A program made the position numbers and the translations under genes. Below, one piece after another: positions 34,830 through 41,672 of a stretch of DNA of 60,253 bases. The notes under the pieces are model-generated. The model saw only the letters and a list, made by a program, of their open reading frames with translations, was not told the origin of the DNA and searched no databases. The stretch is taken from contig NZ_PGVF01000033.1 of NCBI RefSeq assembly GCF_002860285.1, positions 1 through 60,253 of the forward strand, written 5' to 3'. This DNA comes from Bacillus sp. M6-12 (GTDB taxonomy: Bacteria; Bacillota; Bacilli; Bacillales; DSM-1321). Positions within the stretch are counted from its first letter, which is position 1. Each line of letters begins with the position of its first letter.

Positions 34830-35145
34830 AAGAACGCCTTCTTCCGGAATTCGTCTTATACTTGTCGGACTTGCACAGGACAAGGAACGCTTCGGCAGCG
34901 ATACATCGCACGAAACAAAGCGGGTAGCTTTGTGAGGATGTGCTGGCGTCGACGTTGGCACAGGCCGTGCCAGATATTAGCTCGACGTTCCTCTTCCAAT
35001 CCGCTTGCGCATTTCTTATATGTCCAGCTCCAGCGTCTAGCCCACTGTGGAAAAGATAAAAGCCCTCGTAAGGCAAAAAGCGCCTTCCGGGACTTTTCCT
35101 ATTTCCTTCGCGGGCTGTTCAAGCCGCTTACACATTTCTTATATG
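34830..35145. repeat. interspersed intergenic repeat, GC-richer than its surroundings
   Basis: No coding gene is supported here. A 22-base segment CCGCTTGCGCATTTCTTATA+TG (35001-35022) recurs at 35124-35145 with two differences, flanking about 100 bases that begin with GTCCAGCTCCAGCGTCTAG. This core resembles, from memory, a repeat often seen between genes in Bacillaceae. Partially similar elements occur near 49960 and 53040. Confidence 0.5.
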
Positions 35146-35150
35146 ACTGT

Positions 35151-35195
35151 TCAATATTTTCCACCCTACTGGTCAATGTAAGCCGTTTCATAAAT
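35151..35195 (+). promoter_or_regulatory. 45-bp promoter element shared with the ThuA operon (copy 1)
   Basis: Same element as 30908-30952 but on the plus strand. Two TCAAT half-sites are 22 bases apart, TGTAAGCCGTTTCA (35177-35190) is cre-like, and CATAAAT (35189-35195) is a possible -10. The element ends about 40 bases before the start of the sugar permease gene. No good -35 hexamer is visible, consistent with an activated promoter. Confidence 0.75.
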
Positions 35196-35235
35196 TTTAA
35201 TTTCCTCTAAAATAAAGTTATCGGAGGTGCAGTAT

Positions 35236-36204
35236 ATGGACAATCAGACTAAATTGGAAAATGGAAATTCAACCCCTTTGAATCTTACAAAAAGCGTAAA
35301 CGTTTCTAAGTCTGTACCCGTAAAGAATAATAAAAAGCTGAAAAAGGCAGGTTTATTTGCTCTTTTTGTCGGGCCAGCCTTTTTAACTTTTACATTAATA
35401 GTTCTGGTACCCTTTATTACGGGAATTTATTATGCGTTTACCGATTGGAACGGGGTCACAGGTACAGTAAATTGGGTAGGATTTGACAATTTCAAATACT
35501 TGTTTACCGAGGATAAGCAGTTTCAGCAATCATTCCTGCTTACGCTAAAATATACAACAGTGGCAATCATTCTTACCAATTTGGTAGGATTCGGATTAGC
35601 CTTAATGGTTTCACAAATGCTGAAAACCAGCAATATACTACGGACAGTATTTTTCCTGCCCAATCTGATCGGCGGCCTGCTGCTAGGATTTATCTGGCAG
35701 TTCATATTTATTAGAGGCTTTGCATCTATCGGGGAATTAACCGGGATTAACTTGTTTGAAATGGCATGGTTAGGCGATGAAAAGACAGCTTTCTGGGGAA
35801 TCGTCATTGTCAGTGTCTGGCAAGGAGCTGGCTATATTATGATCATTTATTTAGCAGCATTGCAAAATGTTCCTCAAGATATTGTTGAAGCAGCCAGGAT
35901 AGACGGAGCGAACAGATGGCAGGTTCTTCGCCATATAACAATGCCGATGGTGGCTCCAGCTGTAACAATCTGTTTATTCTTGACTATTTCCTCTTCATTT
36001 AAGGTCTTTGATGTTAACTTATCGCTTACAAACGGCGGTCCTTTTAAATCCACCGAAATGTTAGCGCTTAACATTTATACAGAAGCATTTGTAAATAATC
36101 GATACGGTATTGGTGAAGCAAAGGCCTTGATCTTCTTCATCGTTGTAGCTGCTATAACTACCCTTCAGGTTATGATCACGAAGAGGCGGGAGGTCGAATC
36201 CTAA
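35236..36204 (+). CDS. carbohydrate ABC transporter permease (MalF/UgpA type)
   Basis: This 322-residue permease has an N-terminal soluble stretch, six hydrophobic segments and the permease loop EAARIDGANRWQVLRHITMP of the carbohydrate uptake CUT1 family. A GTG nine bases upstream overlaps the GGAGGT ribosome site, so the ATG at 35236 is the better start. It is the first gene of a three-gene importer and shares one base with the next gene. As usual for CUT1 systems, the ATPase (MsmX-like) is not encoded here. Confidence 0.9.
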   Translation: MDNQTKLENGNSTPLNLTKSVNVSKSVPVKNNKKLKKAGLFALFVGPAFLTFTLIVLVPFITGIYYAFTDWNGVTGTVNWVGFDNFKYLFTEDKQFQQSFLLTLKYTTVAIILTNLVGFGLALMVSQMLKTSNILRTVFFLPNLIGGLLLGFIWQFIFIRGFASIGELTGINLFEMAWLGDEKTAFWGIVIVSVWQGAGYIMIIYLAALQNVPQDIVEAARIDGANRWQVLRHITMPMVAPAVTICLFLTISSSFKVFDVNLSLTNGGPFKSTEMLALNIYTEAFVNNRYGIGEAKALIFFIVVAAITTLQVMITKRREVES

Positions 36205-37031
36205 TGGGAAACAAATATACAGGCAAAACATTTATCATAGAGATCATTGCCATCCTGCTTGGTCTGCTCTTTTTGGTTCCGTTCTATTACGTAGTTTCAA
36301 ATTCCTTGAAGACGTTTGCAGAAATACTAACGAATACTTCAGCACTGCCGGAAGTTTTTCAGTTTCAGAACTATGTAAACGCATTCGAGAAGCTTAATTA
36401 TTTAAAAGTTTTCACTAACTCGCTGCTTATTACAGTAATCAGCAATGTAGTTCTTGTGGTCTTCTGTTCCATGGCAGCTTACATGCTTGTTAGAACCAAA
36501 AAGAAAATCTCAAATGTTATCTTTATGATTTTCGTAGCTGCGATGGTAATTCCATTTCAGTCCATCATGATCCCGCTCGTCAAGACTGCAAGCAACTTTG
36601 GATTATTAAATAGCATTTGGGGCCTTGTCATCATGTACTTAGGCTTCGGATCAGGGATGACGATTTTCTTGTATCACGGCTTTATCAAAGGAATTCCTGT
36701 TGAGCTCGAAGAAGCTGCCATCATTGATGGATGCTCACCTTTCGGAGTATTTTGGAGAATCGTTTTCCCATTATTGAAACCGATTACAGTTACAATCATG
36801 ATTTTAAACAGCTTATGGATTTGGAATGATTTCCTCTTGCCATCTCTTGTTCTTCAAAATCCTGAATTACGTACTATTCCATTAGCAACCTTCTTCTTCT
36901 TTGGACAGTACACAAAGCAATGGGATTTGGCATTGGCAGCATTAGTCATGGGTATCATTCCGCTATTGATTTTCTTCTTCTCGATGCAAAAACATATCAT
37001 TAAAGGTATTACAAGCGGTTCCATTAAGTAA
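36204..37031 (+). CDS. carbohydrate ABC transporter permease (MalG/UgpE type)
   Basis: This 275-residue permease has six hydrophobic segments and the EAA loop EEAAIIDGCSPFGVFWRIVFP. The N terminus LVPFYYVVSNSLKTFAEI and the C-terminal tail KHIIKGITSGSIK are typical of CUT1 MalG-type proteins. It starts within the stop of the preceding permease gene (TAATG) and is 96 bases from the binding protein gene. Confidence 0.9.
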   Translation: MGNKYTGKTFIIEIIAILLGLLFLVPFYYVVSNSLKTFAEILTNTSALPEVFQFQNYVNAFEKLNYLKVFTNSLLITVISNVVLVVFCSMAAYMLVRTKKKISNVIFMIFVAAMVIPFQSIMIPLVKTASNFGLLNSIWGLVIMYLGFGSGMTIFLYHGFIKGIPVELEEAAIIDGCSPFGVFWRIVFPLLKPITVTIMILNSLWIWNDFLLPSLVLQNPELRTIPLATFFFFGQYTKQWDLALAALVMGIIPLLIFFFSMQKHIIKGITSGSIK

Positions 37032-37127
37032 TTTAAACAGGGAACACTCTTTGCCTGGCCATCCCGTACAAAGCTGGCCGGCAAAGATCCATATAAACAA
37101 AGGTTAATATATTAGGAGGGAAAAAGA

Positions 37128-38432
37128 ATGGCTTTTAAAATGAAAAAATATTCGCTGGCAGCAGGAATTCTATCTGCTTCACTACTTTTAACAACTGCTT
37201 GTTCAGGCGGCAGTGACAGCGCATCAGGAGACAAAAAGGAAACTGGAGGAAAAAAGGATGAAAAAGTTGTCCTTGAAATGTTCCAAGGGAAAGTTGAAAT
37301 TGCAGATCCTCTAAAAGCATTAACAGACCAATATACAAAAGAACATCCAAATGTTACATTCGAAATTACAACAGTAGGCGGCGGTGCTGATACTGCTGCA
37401 GCTCTGAAGGCTAAGTTTGCTTCTGGCGAAGGTCCAGATATCTTCACAAACGGCGGATATCAAGACGCAATTACATGGAAAGAGAAATTGGAAGATTTGT
37501 CAGACCAGCCTTGGGTGGATAAAGCGTTTGATGGTACGCTTGGACCAATGACAATGGATGGTAAAATTTATGGCCAGCCTCAGAACCTTGAAGGCTATGG
37601 ATTTACTTATAACAAAGCATTATTCAAAAAAGCAGGAATCACTGAACTTCCTAAAACATTTGCTGAACTGGAAGCAACTGCGAAGAAATTGAAGGATGCG
37701 GGTATTACTCCATTCTCCGTCGGCTACAGCGAGTGGTGGGTACTTGCGAACCATGGCTTAAACATTCCATTTGCGTATCAGGAAGATCCAGATGCATTTA
37801 TCAAAACTTTAAATGATGGCTCAGGCAAAATAGCAGGCAATGAGCACTTTAACAAATACTTTGATCTGCTAGACTTAACAATAAAGTATGGCAACAAAAA
37901 CCCGTTAACAACAGACTACAATACTCAGGTTACACTGTTTGCTACTGGCGAAACAGCTATGATTCAGCAAGGAAACTGGATCCAGCCAATGCTTGACAAA
38001 ATGGATCCAAACCTGGAAGTGGGTATCCTTCCAATGCCATTAACCGACGATCCTGCAGTAGGTGATAGACTGGCAGTTGACGTGCCAACTAACTGGGTTA
38101 TTCATAACGCAGCTCCTGAAGCAGATAAAAAGGCGGCAAAAGATTTCTTGAATTGGATTGTAACTTCTGACTACAGCAAAAAAGCAATTGCTGAAGACTT
38201 CAAATATGTACCTGCCTTTGAAGGAATTGAAGGAAAAGGAATTGGAGCATTAGGTGAAGAAGTTCTGAAATATTCTCAAGAAGGAAAAACCTTCTCATGG
38301 CAATTCATGAAATACCCGGATGGGGCAGGACAAGAATTTGGTGCTGCTCTCCAATCATATGTTGGAGGAAAATCATCCAGAGAAGAAGCAATGAAGGCAT
38401 TTGACAGCACTTGGGCTAAATTGAAGAAATAA
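37128..38432 (+). CDS. extracellular sugar-binding lipoprotein
   Basis: This 434-residue solute-binding protein of the CUT1 family has a signal peptide ending LLLTTAC (lipobox TTAC), a linker rich in Ser, Lys and Gly, then VVLEMFQGKVEIADPLKALT, GEGPDIFTNGGYQDAI, MYNKALF-like FTYNKALFKKAGITELPKTF and GETAMIQQGNWIQP. The bound sugar cannot be told from sequence; the neighbouring dehydrogenases and ThuA protein suggest a glycoside or polyol. AGGAGGGAAA precedes the ATG. Confidence 0.9.
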   Translation: MAFKMKKYSLAAGILSASLLLTTACSGGSDSASGDKKETGGKKDEKVVLEMFQGKVEIADPLKALTDQYTKEHPNVTFEITTVGGGADTAAALKAKFASGEGPDIFTNGGYQDAITWKEKLEDLSDQPWVDKAFDGTLGPMTMDGKIYGQPQNLEGYGFTYNKALFKKAGITELPKTFAELEATAKKLKDAGITPFSVGYSEWWVLANHGLNIPFAYQEDPDAFIKTLNDGSGKIAGNEHFNKYFDLLDLTIKYGNKNPLTTDYNTQVTLFATGETAMIQQGNWIQPMLDKMDPNLEVGILPMPLTDDPAVGDRLAVDVPTNWVIHNAAPEADKKAAKDFLNWIVTSDYSKKAIAEDFKYVPAFEGIEGKGIGALGEEVLKYSQEGKTFSWQFMKYPDGAGQEFGAALQSYVGGKSSREEAMKAFDSTWAKLKK

Positions 38433-38448
38433 TCCTGCATTAAGACTT

Positions 38449-38479
38449 AGGCTCTTCCTATATACGGGAGAGCCTTTTT
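38449..38479 (+). terminator. terminator of the sugar ABC operon
   Basis: Stem AGGCTCTTCC / GGGAGAGCCT (one G-T pair) followed by five T. Confidence 0.85.
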
Positions 38480-38540
38480 CTGTGGAAAAGGGGGCGGATC
38501 TGCGCCCTTTATTCTGCGTAACAAGATTAATAAAATTAAT

Positions 38541-38633
38541 ATGCAATCCATTAGGAAGTTGTATGGTTTAGCTTCGCTCACCGCCTTTATTGTATTAGTA
38601 TGTCTAACTATTTTTGCTTATTTCCATGATTAG
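38541..38633 (+). CDS. possible small membrane peptide (30 residues)
   Basis: An open frame from ATG at 38541 encodes MQSIRKLYGLASL followed by a hydrophobic stretch TAFIVLVCLTIFAYF and HD. No convincing ribosome site is visible, so translation is doubtful. The second half is part of a repeat (38570-38662) that occurs twice more, decayed, at 40421-40490 and 41010-41100 on the other strand. The C-terminal end of the same peptide can be read in one of those copies (TAFIGLACANYLSYFQA). Confidence 0.25.
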   Translation: MQSIRKLYGLASLTAFIVLVCLTIFAYFHD

Positions 38634-38662
38634 GCTGGGAGTTGAGACTCATGAAAGTTTTC
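38570..38662 (+). repeat. three-copy intergenic repeat, copy A
   Basis: The copy runs from CACCGCCTTTATTG through TTATTTCC and TTAGGCTGGGAGTT to ACTCATGAAA. It aligns well to the reverse complement of 41010-41100 and less well to that of 40421-40490. The rest of the 38480-38780 interval shows nothing recognisable. Confidence 0.7.
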
Positions 38663-38780
38663 TATGCAATATCCATCGCCACCCGGCATCCATAAAATAA
38701 TAATTCTTAAAATCGGACCTGTTTATCCATCCATCCTTCCAGCAGACTTTTGAAGATCCGCATATAAATTTTTCCAACAT

Positions 38781-38810
38781 AAAAAAGGAAGCCTGTTAAC
38801 AGGACTTCCC
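38781..38810 (-). terminator. terminator of yhbH
   Basis: A long near-perfect stem GGAAGTCCTGTT / AACAGGCTTCC on the minus strand followed by six T. Confidence 0.8.
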
Positions 38811-38910
38811 TTCTAGCTCAAATAGCTGCCTTTTTACAGCCGGTATCAGGTTTGTATCCTTTTTGCTATCGGGCAGCTATTCACATACTGTTTGTGAATA
38901 CCTTCCTCTG

Positions 38911-40083
38911 TCACGCATGCATCTTATTCTCTTCCTTTTTAAAGAAACTCTTCATGGCATGAAATACGTCTGATTTTTGTTTGAGGATATAATAGCGGAA
39001 TTTTTCATTGTTGATATTTTTGTAGGCACCCATTAAGGTAGAGTGGCGGTTATATTGGTTAACTTCCCCATAGCCGAACATGTTTGAAACCTTCATCAGC
39101 TGCTCGACCAGTTTTACACATCGGGCATTATCTGAGGTGAGATTATCGCCGTCCGAGAAATGGAATGGATAAATGTTAAATTTGGATGGATTGTACTTGC
39201 TCTCCACCAATTCCAGTGACTTGCGGTATACGGATGAACAAATGGTTCCACCGCTCTCACCTTTAGTGAAAAAGTCTTCTTCAGACACAACCCTTGCTTC
39301 CGTATGGTGAGCAATGAATTCAATTTCGACAGTTTCATATTTAGTGCGCAGGAAGCGGGTCATCCAGAAGAAAAAGCTCCGGGCCATATATTTTTCCCAT
39401 AAACCCATACTGCCTGATGTATCCATCATCGCGAGCACGACGGCCTTTGAATCGGGCTTAATTACTTCATTCCAGGTCTTGAACTTTAAATCTTCCGGGT
39501 AAATCGGATGGAAGCCCGGGCTGCCGCCCATAGCATTACGCTTGAATGCTGACATCATCGTTTTCTTTTTATCTATATTCCCCATTAATCCTGTTTTTCG
39601 GATATCGTTAAATTCAAAATTCTCTACCTGATTTTCGTCATTTTCTTTTCTCTGCAGATTTGGCAGCTCCAGTTGGCTGAATAAAGCTTCTTCAATTTCA
39701 AGCATTGATACTTCTGCTTCATAATAATCTTCACCAGCTTGATCTCCTGCACCCTGGCCTTTTCCGGGACCTTTTTGCTGGGATGGGGAACCATCACGTG
39801 CCACTACATCCCCGACCTTGCTCTCACCGTCTCCCTGGCCTACATGTTTGTTTTTATCATAGTTATAGCGAATTTTATATTCATCTAACGACCGAATTGG
39901 AATTTTTACAACATCCCGGCCATTGGACATGATAATGCTTTCCTCGGAAATTAAATCCGGCAAATTATTTTTAAGTGCTTCCTGTACCTTTTCCTGATGT
40001 CGCTGCTGATCGTCATAACCTTTGCGGTGGAGGGACCAATCTTCCTTAGAAATCACAAATTGATGATTATTCACATCCGTCAT
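38911..40083 (-). CDS. yhbH: sporulation protein YhbH
   Basis: YhbH (390 residues, DUF444 family) is a conserved partner of the PrkA kinase in sporulation of Bacillus and in stress responses of other bacteria. Visible blocks are FVISKEDWSLHRKGYDDQQR at the start, a Gly/Gln-rich linker (SPSQQKGPGKGQGAGDQ), and a von Willebrand-like part with MMDTSGSMG (MIDAS) and GGTICSSVYRKSLELV. Its usual neighbour prkA lies 1.6 kb upstream here, separated by two small genes and repeats. GGAGGGG precedes the ATG. Confidence 0.93.
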   Translation of the reverse strand: MTDVNNHQFVISKEDWSLHRKGYDDQQRHQEKVQEALKNNLPDLISEESIIMSNGRDVVKIPIRSLDEYKIRYNYDKNKHVGQGDGESKVGDVVARDGSPSQQKGPGKGQGAGDQAGEDYYEAEVSMLEIEEALFSQLELPNLQRKENDENQVENFEFNDIRKTGLMGNIDKKKTMMSAFKRNAMGGSPGFHPIYPEDLKFKTWNEVIKPDSKAVVLAMMDTSGSMGLWEKYMARSFFFWMTRFLRTKYETVEIEFIAHHTEARVVSEEDFFTKGESGGTICSSVYRKSLELVESKYNPSKFNIYPFHFSDGDNLTSDNARCVKLVEQLMKVSNMFGYGEVNQYNRHSTLMGAYKNINNEKFRYYILKQKSDVFHAMKSFFKKEENKMHA

Positions 40084-40420
40084 TTACCTTCCCCTCCTAA
40101 AAAAATTTTTTCAGACAAATTTTATCCATTAGCATACAATATGGCGAGTGTCCAATTTTCCAGGTATAATTACCTTTTCCTTTATTCTATACATCCAATG
40201 ACAATATTCTATTCCTTTTAAAGATGGAAAGATAAAGGATTGTATTACTCTATCATATGCGACATATGAAGAATAATTTACAAATTATTTAGACAATGGG
40301 ACATACACGAATGATTTGGACAAGTATGTTTCCTATTCTGGGGCAAAAAGACTACCAAAAGGGTTTATCGCTTTCATTTTGTCAGCTCTGTTAGCGCATC
40401 TTTCCCCAACCAAAAAAACC

Positions 40421-40490
40421 ATTTTTCATCCTCCCAGCCTATGCCTGGAAAAAGAAAAGAAGTTAGCACATGCTAACTAGAGGGCGGTGG
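40421..40490 (-). repeat. three-copy intergenic repeat, copy B (degenerate)
   Basis: It shares CATAGGCTGGGAGG, TTTTTCCAGG and a CACCGCC end with the other copies. It contains the palindrome GTTAGCA-CA-TGCTAAC. A 29-codon frame with a good ribosome site begins in it (MVFLVGERCANRADK) but has no support as a gene. The rest of the 40084-40587 interval has nothing recognisable. Confidence 0.6.
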
Positions 40491-40587
40491 TGAATGAATC
40501 TAAAAAAATATAACGTTATTAAAGATTTTACATCTTAATTTAATTAATTTTTCAGCTCGAACAAATGGCACAGATCCCCTTTTCCTA

Positions 40588-40617
40588 TAAAAAAAGCCTC
40601 CGCTAAATAGCGAAGAC
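40588..40617 (-). terminator. terminator after the small gene at 40620
   Basis: Minus-strand stem GTCTTCGCT/AGCGGAGGC with a four-base loop followed by seven T, directly after the stop codon. Confidence 0.8.
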
Positions 40618-40619
40618 AG

Positions 40620-40790
40620 TTATTTCTTCTCAATTTCGTGCTGTACCGGATCCGGTCTTTTATCCCATTGCTTAAGTTCTTCATTGGTTCGAAGATTTTC
40701 CATCTGCTTACCGAGATTTTTCATTTCATCCAAATTTCTAGCCATTGAGCTATTTTCCGGTACAGAATCTTTCTTTACTTCGTTTACCAT
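40620..40790 (-). CDS. small hydrophilic hypothetical protein (56 residues)
   Basis: The protein begins MVNEVKKDSVPENSSMARNL and is highly charged, with no membrane segment or cysteine (ending DKRPDPVQHEIEKK). The AGGTGATT ribosome site selects the ATG at 40790 over an upstream in-frame ATG. It has its own terminator. I do not recognise the family. Location between yhbH and prkA suggests, weakly, a sporulation link. Confidence 0.65.
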   Translation of the reverse strand: MVNEVKKDSVPENSSMARNLDEMKNLGKQMENLRTNEELKQWDKRPDPVQHEIEKK

Positions 40791-41009
40791 ATAATCACCT
40801 CTACTCCGTATATACCCGCTTTTCTTGTGCAAGAAACCGGCTGAAGGCTTTCATTCGAAAATTTAGCATAGCAGTTACATAGTATTTATAGCATTTGGTC
40901 TCTACACGAAAATGGGTATTTACTCGCCAAAATCGATGGTATACTCTCCAAAACCCTGAAAATAGGCCTTACTTTCTGCCAGGTCTATTTTCAGGGTATT
41001 TAAAACTGT

Positions 41010-41100
41010 ATTTTCATGAGTTTTAACTCCCAGCCTATGCTTGGAAATAAGATAAATAGTTTGCACACGCTAATCCAATAAAGGCGGTGTCAGCGAAGCT
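41010..41100 (-). repeat. three-copy intergenic repeat, copy C
   Basis: Closest to copy A: CACCGCCTTTATTG, TTAG, TTATTTCCAAGCATAGG, CTGGGAGTTAAAACTCATGA. A two-base insertion after AGCTTCGCT and a TAA just upstream break the peptide frame seen in copy A. The surrounding 40791-41186 interval has no gene. Confidence 0.7.
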
Positions 41101-41186
41101 ATACCTTACAAATTCCTAATCGAAAAACATTTTATTTTAAGTAAGATTTTTACCGGACAATAGGCGCAGCTTCACTCCTTATCCAT

Positions 41187-41218
41187 AAAAAAAGCCCCCA
41201 GTTTCAGAACCGGAAGGC
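41187..41218 (-). terminator. terminator after the small gene at 41226
   Basis: Minus-strand stem GCCTTCCGGTT / AACTGGGGGC with G-T pairs, then seven T. Confidence 0.65.
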
Positions 41219-41225
41219 CACCCTC

Positions 41226-41381
41226 CTAACTAGGCTCTACTTCGTCCCAGGATAAGGTTGTAACACTTGTGTATTCACCTTTTTTTATCTCTTCTTCTGT
41301 CGCCTGCCGGTCAAATTCCTCATGGTCGTCTATACCGGGGGCAACCATGTTTTCTAGGTTTTGTTCATCTTTTTTCTTCAT
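41226..41381 (-). CDS. small acidic hypothetical protein (51 residues)
   Basis: The protein starts MKKKDEQNLENMVAPGIDDH and is rich in Asp and Glu (HEEFDRQATEEEIKKGEYTS, ending TLSWDEVEPS). AAAGGAGATG lies ahead of the ATG at 41381, while longer in-frame starts lack such a site. I do not recognise the family. A phased array of TTCCGTGAA repeats lies about 110 bases upstream. Confidence 0.7.
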   Translation of the reverse strand: MKKKDEQNLENMVAPGIDDHEEFDRQATEEEIKKGEYTSVTTLSWDEVEPS

Positions 41382-41490
41382 AAAAGAGTCATCTCCTTTT
41401 AGCTTTACAATCCCCCGAAGCTCCGGGCGATATACAGGTCCACATTGTTTAAATATCCCCAATAGCAGAGGACAGCTTAGCCGAATGGAT

Positions 41491-41582
41491 TTTCGTGAAA
41501 ACGCTCATTAATTCCGTGAAGAATAAATTTTATTCCGTGAATGCAAAACGGAATTCCGTAAAAATCAGGATAATTTCGTGAA
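41491..41582. repeat. five-unit phased array, TT(C/T)CGTGAA every 21 bp
   Basis: Cores begin at 41491, 41512, 41533, 41554 and 41574: TTTCGTGAA, TTCCGTGAA, TTCCGTGAA, TTCCGTAAA, TTTCGTGAA. The spacing is 21, 21, 21 and 20 bases, two turns of the helix. Sequences between the cores are not conserved. A weaker array with the reverse-complement core is at 5503-5585. Confidence 0.8.
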
Positions 41583-41619
41583 AGAGCTTTTTTAATTACT
41601 CTATACTTAAAAACAATTA

Positions 41620-41651
41620 AACACCCTGCCAGCTTTGCCGGCAGGGCGTTT
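41620..41651 (-). terminator. terminator of prkA
   Basis: Stem CGCCCTGCC/GGCAGGGTG on the minus strand with GTTT tail, about 20 bases past the prkA stop. Confidence 0.75.
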
Positions 41652-41672
41652 CGCATATTTTAAAATGGTTTG

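Noticed and set aside
40421..40490. 29-codon frame MVFLVGERCANRADK... in repeat copy B
   Set aside because: It has a fair ribosome site but lies in a degenerate repeat, and the other copies do not keep the frame.
41491..41582. Phased repeats considered as a CRISPR array
   Set aside because: Cores are only about 9 bp with 12-bp gaps, and there are no cas genes; CRISPR repeats and spacers are much longer.
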